Source: Bacteroidaceae bacterium (lineage in GTDB: Bacteria > Bacteroidota > Bacteroidia > Bacteroidales > Bacteroidaceae). From it: 64,000 bases of DNA. The position numbers and the translations under genes are program-made. The notes beneath the pieces were generated by a model that saw nothing but the letters and a program-made list of their open reading frames with translations, was not told the origin of the DNA and did not search any database. Positions 9,761 to 16,680 of the stretch are shown here, in pieces (within the stretch, counting starts at the first letter, position 1; every line of letters starts with the position of its first letter). The stretch is taken from positions 1-64,000 of the forward strand of contig JAKSLI010000005.1 of NCBI GenBank assembly GCA_024401305.1, in the 5' to 3' direction.

Positions 9761-9886
9761 ACATTATATTGTGAAATGACAAAAACAAATCGGCATAAAA
9801 TGAAAAAACATTGGGAAAACATTAAACTTTGCCCCTTTTTCATAATAAAAATGTGCGATGGCTTTTGATTATTGACTATTATTTGT

Positions 9887-9895
9887 TAACTTTGC
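9887..9895 (+). promoter_or_regulatory. -7 promoter element for GH51 gene
   Basis: TAACTTTGC, with TTTTG at 9863-9867 as -33 element (19-base spacer), 29 bases before the GH51 start. Confidence 0.8.
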
Positions 9896-9924
9896 AGCCG
9901 TGATAATAAAACTAACTAACTAAT

Positions 9925-11469
9925 ATGAAAAACCTATTTCTTTCTGCTGCTCTTGCTCTTGCTGCATCAGCCCCTTCTTTTGCCCAGGATGTTACTGCAA
10001 AACTTAATCCTGCGGACGCTAACACTGTGATTCCTAAGGAAATATACGGTCAGTTTGCCGAACATCTCGGTTCTTGTATCTATCAAGGTCTTTGGGTAGG
10101 CAAGGATTCCGACATTCCAAACATCGACGGCTATCGCAAGGATGTTTTCGACGCTCTCAAGGAACTTCAGATTCCTGTGCTTCGTTGGCCGGGCGGTTGT
10201 TTTGCCGATGAATACCACTGGATGGATGGTGTTGGTCCTCAGGAGAAGCGCCCTCGCCTCGTGAACAACAACTGGGGTGGTACCGTTGAAGACAATTCTT
10301 TCGGTACTCATGAGTTCCTCAACCTCTGCGAAATGCTTGGTTGTGAACCATATGTAAGCGCAAACGTAGGTGGCGGAACGGTAGAGGAAATGGCAAAGTG
10401 GGTTGAATACATGACTTCAAACAGCAACTCTACAATGGCCGAACTTCGCCGCAAGAACGGTCGCGACAAGGCTTGGAAGATCAAGTATCTCGGCGTCGGA
10501 AACGAGTCTTGGGGATGTGGCGGTCAGATGCGCCCAGAATACTACGCTGACCTTTATCGCCGCTATTCAATCTATGCTCGCAACTACGACGACAACAAGC
10601 TCTACAAGGTGGCTTCTGGTGCCAATGGCGATGACACAAACTGGACTAAGGTCTGCATGGAAAGAATCGGCAACCTCATGCCAGGTATCTCTGTCCACTA
10701 TTATGCAGTTCGCGATTGGAACAACCACGGTTCCGCTACAAAGTTCGACACCAAGACATACTACGACAACATGGAACGCGCTCTCTACATGGAAGAGCTC
10801 ATTTCAAAGCACGAGGAAGTCATGGACAAGTATGATCCAAAGCACAAGATTGATCTCCTCGTTGACGAATGGGGCACTTGGTGGGACGAAGAGCCTGGAA
10901 CCACAAAGGGACACCTCTTCCAGCAGCAGACAATGCGCGATGCCATCGTAGCTTCCACTACTTTCGACATTTTCCACAAGCATACAGCTCGCGTGAAGAT
11001 GGCAAACATCGCTCAGGTAGTAAACGTTCTTCAGGCTATGATTCTCACTCGTGGCAAGGAGATGGTGCTTACTCCAACTTACCATGTCTTCAAGATGTAC
11101 AAACCTCACATGGACGCTACTCACATACCTGCTACCATAAGCTGCGAAGAGATTCAGGCTACTGCCGACAAGAAGATTCCTTCTGCTTCAATAACAGCAT
11201 CAAAGAAGGATGGTAAGGTTACCGTTTGTCTCACCAATATTAATGTGGAAAAGGCTCAGACTGTGGAAGTTGACCTCGCAGGTGCTGCTTCAAAGGTTAT
11301 CGAAGGCACTATCCTCAACGCAAAGAACCTCGACGACTACAACGACTTCAACAAACCAACCCTAGTAGCTCCAGCAGCTCTAGACGTGAAGAAGGAAGTC
11401 AAGATCAAGGATGGCAAACTTACCATCAAGCTTCCTGCCCATTCTATCGTCAGCCTCACGCTCAACTAA
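9925..11469 (+). CDS. GH51 alpha-L-arabinofuranosidase
   Basis: 514 aa with a signal peptide (about 1-20). It releases terminal arabinofuranose from arabinoxylan and arabinan with retention of configuration. The catalytic TIM barrel contains acid/base E194 in VGNESWG and nucleophile E315 in LVDEWGTWW, both in the classic GH51 context, and early RWPGGCFADEYHW. The last 120 residues are the beta-sandwich domain normal for GH51. It has its own promoter and its own terminator, so it is monocistronic. It sits head to head with CE15, which suggests a shared control region. Confidence 0.95.
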   Translation: MKNLFLSAALALAASAPSFAQDVTAKLNPADANTVIPKEIYGQFAEHLGSCIYQGLWVGKDSDIPNIDGYRKDVFDALKELQIPVLRWPGGCFADEYHWMDGVGPQEKRPRLVNNNWGGTVEDNSFGTHEFLNLCEMLGCEPYVSANVGGGTVEEMAKWVEYMTSNSNSTMAELRRKNGRDKAWKIKYLGVGNESWGCGGQMRPEYYADLYRRYSIYARNYDDNKLYKVASGANGDDTNWTKVCMERIGNLMPGISVHYYAVRDWNNHGSATKFDTKTYYDNMERALYMEELISKHEEVMDKYDPKHKIDLLVDEWGTWWDEEPGTTKGHLFQQQTMRDAIVASTTFDIFHKHTARVKMANIAQVVNVLQAMILTRGKEMVLTPTYHVFKMYKPHMDATHIPATISCEEIQATADKKIPSASITASKKDGKVTVCLTNINVEKAQTVEVDLAGAASKVIEGTILNAKNLDDYNDFNKPTLVAPAALDVKKEVKIKDGKLTIKLPAHSIVSLTLN

Positions 11470-11492
11470 ATGCGATTGCAAACTAATACTAA

Positions 11493-11538
11493 AATGCCCA
11501 CAGAATCGTTGCTTACTGTTTCTGTGGGCATTCTTTTT
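11493..11538 (+). terminator. Terminator of GH51 gene
   Basis: Stem AATGCCCACAGAA pairs with TTCTGTGGGCATT and is followed by CTTTTTT. It separates GH51 from metA. Confidence 0.9.
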
Positions 11539-11602
11539 TGTTCCTTTGTCAAACTGCGTAAACATTTCTGCGTAACTTTTTGTTTAAGTCATTGCTTTTT
11601 AG

Positions 11603-11611
11603 TAATTTTGC
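11603..11611 (+). promoter_or_regulatory. -7 promoter element for metA and the genes behind it
   Basis: TAATTTTGC with TTTTTG at 11577-11582 (20-base spacer). The start codon is only 18 bases downstream, so there is no room for a SAM riboswitch. Confidence 0.75.
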
Positions 11612-11629
11612 GCCAAATTTATTAGAATT

Positions 11630-12553
11630 ATGCCAGTAAGAATCCCAGAAAAACTGCCAGCAGTTAGCATACTGAAGGAAGAAAACATATTCGTTATGGA
11701 CTCAGCAAGAGCTCATAACCAGGACATTCGTCCGCTGAAGATTGTGGTACTTAACCTTATGCCTATAAAGGTTACAACGGAAACCGACCTTATCCGCTTG
11801 CTCTCGAATACGCCTTTGCAGGTTGACCTCACCTTGATGAAACTGGAAAGCCACACTTCAAAGAATACTCCTGTAGAGCACATGATGGCTTTCTATCGTC
11901 CTTTCTCTGAACTTGAAAAGGAAAAGTTCGACGGAATGATCATAACAGGTGCTCCTGTTGAGAACTTTGCCTTTGAGGATGTGAACTATTGGGAGGAAGT
12001 GACTCGCATTTTCTCTTGGGCACGCAAGAATGTCTATAGCACTTTGTACATTTGCTGGGCTGCCCAAGCTGGTCTTTATTACCATTACGGCATTGACAAG
12101 CATCCGCTGAAACAGAAGATGTTTGGCGTGTTTGAACATACTTGCACCCCTATTCCGGAACCAATATTCCGAGGCTTTGACGATTCTTTCTTCATGCCTC
12201 ATTCTCGCCATACGGAGATTTGGCGAAAGGATGTGTTGGGCAATCCGAAACTGACCCTTCTTGCAGAAGCAGAAGAAAGCGGCGTCGGCATCGTGATGGC
12301 TCGTCAAGGTCGTGAGTTCTTTGTCACAGGCCACATGGAGTATTCCCCACTTACTCTCCACAACGAGTACATGCGAGACCTCGGAAAGCGTGACGACGTG
12401 GGCTTGCCACAGCATTATTATCCTAATGATGACTGTACAAGGGAACCGATAGTGCGTTGGCGTGCTCATGCTAATCTGTTCTATCACAACTGGATAAACT
12501 ACTATGTTTACCAGCAGACTCCATACAACATCAACGAAATCAACGAAAACTAA
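11630..12553 (+). CDS. metA: Homoserine O-acyltransferase (probably O-acetyltransferase)
   Basis: 307 aa, full MetA length. It activates homoserine at the first committed step of methionine synthesis. Catalytic C142 (in YICWAAQAG), H235 and E237 (in TGHMEY) fall at the exact family positions. Position 111 is Glu (in TGAPVE). In the MetA family Glu at 111 has been linked to acetyl-CoA use and Gly to succinyl-CoA, so acetylation is the better prediction despite the usual name homoserine O-succinyltransferase. The gene lies among xylan enzymes. GH10 begins 35 bases after its stop with no terminator or promoter visible between, so the xylanase group may be transcribed from the metA promoter. Confidence 0.95.
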   Translation: MPVRIPEKLPAVSILKEENIFVMDSARAHNQDIRPLKIVVLNLMPIKVTTETDLIRLLSNTPLQVDLTLMKLESHTSKNTPVEHMMAFYRPFSELEKEKFDGMIITGAPVENFAFEDVNYWEEVTRIFSWARKNVYSTLYICWAAQAGLYYHYGIDKHPLKQKMFGVFEHTCTPIPEPIFRGFDDSFFMPHSRHTEIWRKDVLGNPKLTLLAEAEESGVGIVMARQGREFFVTGHMEYSPLTLHNEYMRDLGKRDDVGLPQHYYPNDDCTREPIVRWRAHANLFYHNWINYYVYQQTPYNINEINEN

Positions 12554-12588
12554 CAGACCTATTTCCTAATTGTTTCCTATTCCCGATT

Positions 12589-15222
12589 ATGAAGAAAGCA
12601 TTCCTTTTACTATTAACCTTATTCTTCGCCATTGACATCTTTGCTGAAGATGTTGTTGTTGACAATGGTGAGAAGATGACATTCTCAGAGAACATGACCA
12701 GCATGAACCTTTATTTGAAGAACGGAAGTGCTTGGTCAGGCAATGTTTCGCTTACAAAACCTTTCGGCATCAAAGTGAAGGTTGATAATGGCGAGCTTCA
12801 TTTCTGCTTCAACAATACCTCGTCAAGTTATGCGAGCATTGATGTACCTATCGTACTCAATGACAACGCAACACTCGGCGTTTATGGTTCGCGTTACACT
12901 TACTGGACATCTCCAGTTTCCGGAAATGGTATAGTGAACATCTATGGAGGTGGTGAACGAATGTTTGCTGGTAATGCCAAGAATGCTGCTATTCCTGATT
13001 GGAGCGGTTTTACAGGTGTTGCCAATGTGCTTCCTTACAAGGAGGTAATAGGTAGCTGTGGATTCTACGGACTTGTGCTTAATTGTCCGAAGACTTTCTA
13101 CCCAGATGATGTGGAAGGCGGAATAAAGGAAGGCAGATACAACAACATGTTTGAGCATGCAACGCTCCACATCACTAATGGTGCTACACTTGCAAACGAA
13201 AACGGAAATCGCGCAGTCCGTATCGGTCGCCTTGAAATGGAGGAAGGCTCTGTGCTCAAGGGTTACTACAAAGGTGCTTCGGCTAAGTCGTATTACATCG
13301 TTGGTGGCGATGGCACAAACTCCACTCTCTACGGAAAGTTTGCTCCTGAGAGCGGTAACCTTCTCGGTATCATCAAGGAAGGCAAGGGTGTTTATACTAT
13401 AGCAGGTACCCAGAACTCCATAACAGGCGGTATTCGCGTGATGGAAGGTGCTGTTTATGTTGACGGAAATACAGGAACCGCTTCTGCCGGTGCTGTGGCT
13501 ACGGTTTGTCCAAAGACGCTTCTTGGTGGTGTTGGTACCATCAATGGCGATGTGGCTCTCTATGGTAATCTTCGCCCAGGTAACGATGAGTTAGGCAAGC
13601 TTACCATTGGAACAACAAGCAAGACGGCGAATGTTCTTCTTGCTCCTTCAGCGGTTCTTTACTTCCGTATTGGTGCGGAAAAGCACGATGAACTTGATGT
13701 TAATGGTATCATGGAATGGACAGGGAAGTACTATGACTTCACGGCAAGTTCAATGCTACCTGTGATAAAGCCGATTATTTCCGATGATCTTGTGTATGTT
13801 CCTGATGCAGAGTATGTTCTCATAAAGTCTAAGCAACATTCCAACACAGCTGCAGACGGCATTAACCGTGATTTCTGCATAGCAAACCCGGATCCAGAGA
13901 AATGGAATGTAATCCAGAAAACGGATGCTGACGGCTATGAATGTTATGTTCTCAAGGCAGAACCTTCCACAAATCCTAACGATATTGCCTACAACTTCGA
14001 CGAGTTCGAGGATGACGACGATGACATAGAGTACAATCTTGCGGACTTTGACTTCACAATGAAGAGTGACCGCAAGATGATAAAGTACTATGCAGACCTT
14101 GTCGGCAAGAAGGTTGGTGTGGCTGTGCCTGTTTATAAGATGAGCATCAACGACCCGAACAACTCTCGCACAAAGGCTATCACATCCAACTTCAACATCT
14201 GCGTGGCTGAAAACGAGATGAAGCCGGATGCGCTTCAGCCTAACCAAGGACAGTTTGATTTCTACAATGCAGATAAGCTTGTAGATCTTGCTCAGGCAAA
14301 CAATATGCGCGTTCGTGGTCATACTCTCGTTTGGTATCAGCAGAATCCGGGTTGGATAAGCTCTGATGGCAAGAAGAATGACAAGAACTGGACCCGCCAG
14401 CAGGCTCTCGACATCATGAAGAACCACATCACTACTGTCATGAAGCACTTCAAGGGCAAGGTTTATGAATGGGATGTGGTGAACGAAATGCTTGATGACG
14501 ACCAGAGCATCGTTCGTACTAATCCTGATGGCTATAACCTTCGCTCTAATGTTTGGTACAAGGCTATTGGTGAAGACTATGTTGACTCTGCTCTCGTTTA
14601 TGCTCACCGCGCCGACCCAGAGGCAAAGCTTTACATCAACGAATACGGCGTGGAGATGTATGGAAGTGCCAAGACAGAGGCATATTTCAACCTTGCAAAG
14701 CGTCTTCTCAAGAATGGTATTCCTTTGGATGGTGTTGGTCTTCAGTGCCACCTCTCAGTAGGTGAACTCAACGAGAAGAAGTTTGATGCGAATGTTGCTA
14801 GATATGCTGACCTCGGCATAAACTGCATCGTAACTGAACTTGACATGTCCATCAAGGATTTCAACGATCCTGACCACTATAAACGCCAGGCTCTTGAATA
14901 CTACAAGATTGTGAAAACCATGCTGAAATACGACCATTTCCCACACCTCATTATCTGGGGCGTGACAGACGATCTCTCATGGCGTGGCGGCGAACCATTG
15001 CTCTTCGACAGCAGCGTAACAAAGAAACCTGCATATTGGGCTATTCGTAACACTCTTCGTGATTTCTACACTACCGACATTGAAGCCATCGAAGCCCCAG
15101 TGTCTGAAGCGTCAGCTTCTGACTCACAAGGAAATCCTGCCTTCAACCTCAGCGGTCAGCGTGTAGGCAACGGCTATAAAGGCATCGTCATCACTAACGG
15201 ACGCAAATATCTCATGAAATAA
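12589..15222 (+). CDS. Multidomain GH10 endo-beta-1,4-xylanase
   Basis: 877 aa, secreted (signal peptide about 1-19). Residues about 30-400 are repetitive beta-strand sequence with GGIRVMEGAVYVDG and GGVGTINGDVALYG turns, like passenger or beta-helix repeats. An acidic linker (about 465-480, FEDDDDDIEY) follows. The GH10 barrel covers about 490-825, with acid/base E633 (DVVNEML) and nucleophile E750 (IVTELDMS). Residues 836-845 are APVSEASASD, the in-frame repeat shared with the GH31 and GH13 genes here. The last 25 residues (NLSGQRVGNGYKGIVI, ending RKYLMK) are the short C-terminal motif common in exported Prevotella proteins, possibly a sorting signal. It hydrolyses internal xylan bonds at the cell surface or outside (inference). 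Confidence 0.93.
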   Translation: MKKAFLLLLTLFFAIDIFAEDVVVDNGEKMTFSENMTSMNLYLKNGSAWSGNVSLTKPFGIKVKVDNGELHFCFNNTSSSYASIDVPIVLNDNATLGVYGSRYTYWTSPVSGNGIVNIYGGGERMFAGNAKNAAIPDWSGFTGVANVLPYKEVIGSCGFYGLVLNCPKTFYPDDVEGGIKEGRYNNMFEHATLHITNGATLANENGNRAVRIGRLEMEEGSVLKGYYKGASAKSYYIVGGDGTNSTLYGKFAPESGNLLGIIKEGKGVYTIAGTQNSITGGIRVMEGAVYVDGNTGTASAGAVATVCPKTLLGGVGTINGDVALYGNLRPGNDELGKLTIGTTSKTANVLLAPSAVLYFRIGAEKHDELDVNGIMEWTGKYYDFTASSMLPVIKPIISDDLVYVPDAEYVLIKSKQHSNTAADGINRDFCIANPDPEKWNVIQKTDADGYECYVLKAEPSTNPNDIAYNFDEFEDDDDDIEYNLADFDFTMKSDRKMIKYYADLVGKKVGVAVPVYKMSINDPNNSRTKAITSNFNICVAENEMKPDALQPNQGQFDFYNADKLVDLAQANNMRVRGHTLVWYQQNPGWISSDGKKNDKNWTRQQALDIMKNHITTVMKHFKGKVYEWDVVNEMLDDDQSIVRTNPDGYNLRSNVWYKAIGEDYVDSALVYAHRADPEAKLYINEYGVEMYGSAKTEAYFNLAKRLLKNGIPLDGVGLQCHLSVGELNEKKFDANVARYADLGINCIVTELDMSIKDFNDPDHYKRQALEYYKIVKTMLKYDHFPHLIIWGVTDDLSWRGGEPLLFDSSVTKKPAYWAIRNTLRDFYTTDIEAIEAPVSEASASDSQGNPAFNLSGQRVGNGYKGIVITNGRKYLMK
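15094..15123 (+). repeat. In-frame palindromic coding repeat, GH10 copy
   Basis: 30 bp encoding APVSEASASD between the GH10 catalytic domain and the C-terminal motif. It is identical at 29 of 30 positions to the copy in the GH13 gene (44291-44320, minus strand). See also 18578-18628. Confidence 0.9.
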
Positions 15223-15242
15223 AACTATTAACCTAACCCTAT

Positions 15243-16616
15243 ATGAAAACCCTATTATTATCTGCTATCCTTGCTGCTTCTGCATCGGTAGCCTCTGCAC
15301 AGAATCCTATTGTACAGACTCATTTCACAACAGACCCCGCACCAATGGTTTCTGGCGATCGTCTCTATGTCTATACTGGCCACGATGAGAACGATGCCGA
15401 CTTCTTTTGGATGCAGGAGTGGCGTGTTTACAGCACTACCGATATGGTAAACTGGACTGACCATGGTTCTCCTCTTGCTATTGAAGACTTCGCCTGGGGC
15501 GATGACCGTGCTTGGGCGCCACAGTGTGTAGAGCGCAACGGCAAGTTCTATTTCTATGTTCCGCTCCATTCCAAGATTTCTGGTGGTATGGCAATTGGTG
15601 TAGCAGTGGGCGATTCTCCTACAGGTCCTTTCAAGGATGCTCTTGGCAAGCCTCTCTATGAGAACGGCTCTTGGGATCATATCGACCCGACGGCTTTCAT
15701 TGACGAAGATGGTCAGGCATACCTTATGTGGGGAAATCCTAAGGTATATTACGCAAAACTCAACGATGACATGATATCTTTCGCTACTGAAGTACAGACT
15801 ATGGACATGAGTGACACAAGTGTCTTCGGCGAAATGTCGATGAAGGATAAGGACGGCAAGGAGGTAAAGCGTGGCATGTATATGGAAGGTCCATGGTTCT
15901 TCAAGCGCAACAATTACTACTATCTCATGTACGCTGGTGGCGGTATGCCTGAGCACATCCTTTACGCTCGTAGCAAGAAGCCTACTACCGGATATAAGTT
16001 CATGGGTGATGTTATGCCAAAATGCGACACCAAGTCATTCACAAACCATGCTGGTATAGCTCACTTCAAGGGTCATGACTACTTCTTCTATCACACAGGC
16101 AAACTTCCAAAGGGCGGCGGTTTCGGTCGTTCGGTAGCTGTAGAGGAGTTCAAGTGGAATGAGGATGGCACAATACCAACCATCATGCCTACTGACGAAG
16201 GCGTTAAGCCTATCGCTACTTTCAATCCATATCAGCGTGTTGAGGCTGAGACAATGGCGTTCTCACAGGGCATCACGACAGAGGAATGCATGGCAAATGG
16301 CGTTTATGTAACCGGCACACATAACGGCGATTACATCAAGCTCCAGAATGTTGACCTTGCTGCTGGCAAGATGCGTACACTTTCTTTCTCGGCAGCTTCT
16401 GGTCTTCGCGGTGGCAGCATTGAAATGCGTGCAGACAGCATCGGTGGAACTCTCATTGCAGAAGTGCCTGTAACGAACACTCTCGGTTGGGAATGCTTCC
16501 GCACTTTCTCAGCTCCTGTAAAGCAGCAGGTTAGCGGTGTTCACGATATCTACTTCGTGTTCAAGGGCAGAAAGGGTCCAAAGCTCTTCAATCTCGATTG
16601 GTGGATGCTTGAGTGA
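15243..16616 (+). CDS. GH43 arabinofuranosidase/xylosidase with C-terminal CBM6-like module
   Basis: 457 aa, exported (signal peptide about 1-19). The five-bladed propeller carries base D31 (TTDPAP), modulator D148 (HIDPTAF) and acid E215 (YMEGPWF). From about 340 a CBM6-like domain starts RVEAETMAF and ends LFNLDWWML. It shares domain order and many motifs with the GH43 at 5312-6634, so the two probably arose by duplication, but it has an extra insertion (about 185-210) in blade 3 that may change substrate. It lies 20 bases after GH10 and 62 bases before GH31 on the same strand, in the apparent metA-GH10-GH43-GH31 unit. Confidence 0.93.
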   Translation: MKTLLLSAILAASASVASAQNPIVQTHFTTDPAPMVSGDRLYVYTGHDENDADFFWMQEWRVYSTTDMVNWTDHGSPLAIEDFAWGDDRAWAPQCVERNGKFYFYVPLHSKISGGMAIGVAVGDSPTGPFKDALGKPLYENGSWDHIDPTAFIDEDGQAYLMWGNPKVYYAKLNDDMISFATEVQTMDMSDTSVFGEMSMKDKDGKEVKRGMYMEGPWFFKRNNYYYLMYAGGGMPEHILYARSKKPTTGYKFMGDVMPKCDTKSFTNHAGIAHFKGHDYFFYHTGKLPKGGGFGRSVAVEEFKWNEDGTIPTIMPTDEGVKPIATFNPYQRVEAETMAFSQGITTEECMANGVYVTGTHNGDYIKLQNVDLAAGKMRTLSFSAASGLRGGSIEMRADSIGGTLIAEVPVTNTLGWECFRTFSAPVKQQVSGVHDIYFVFKGRKGPKLFNLDWWMLE

Positions 16617-16680
16617 TGACTATTGAGTAATGAGTATAGAGTAATGACTATTGAGTAATGACTAATGACTATTGACTGAT
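16617..16680. repeat. Heptad run (TGACTAT / TGAGTAA) reaching the GH31 start codon
   Basis: Nine near-copies of a seven-base unit fill the whole GH43-GH31 junction and run into the ATG of the GH31 gene. Similar units occur at 46758-46790. Confidence 0.9.

Noticed and set aside
11539..11629. SAM riboswitch upstream of metA
   Set aside because: The predicted leader is under 20 bases.
11858..12487. 209-codon antisense frame inside metA
   Set aside because: Shadow of a conserved gene with all catalytic residues on the sense strand.
13756..14751. 331-codon antisense frame inside the GH10 gene
   Set aside because: It lies wholly opposite a clear catalytic domain, has no promoter or ribosome site, and its residues follow from the codon bias of the sense strand.
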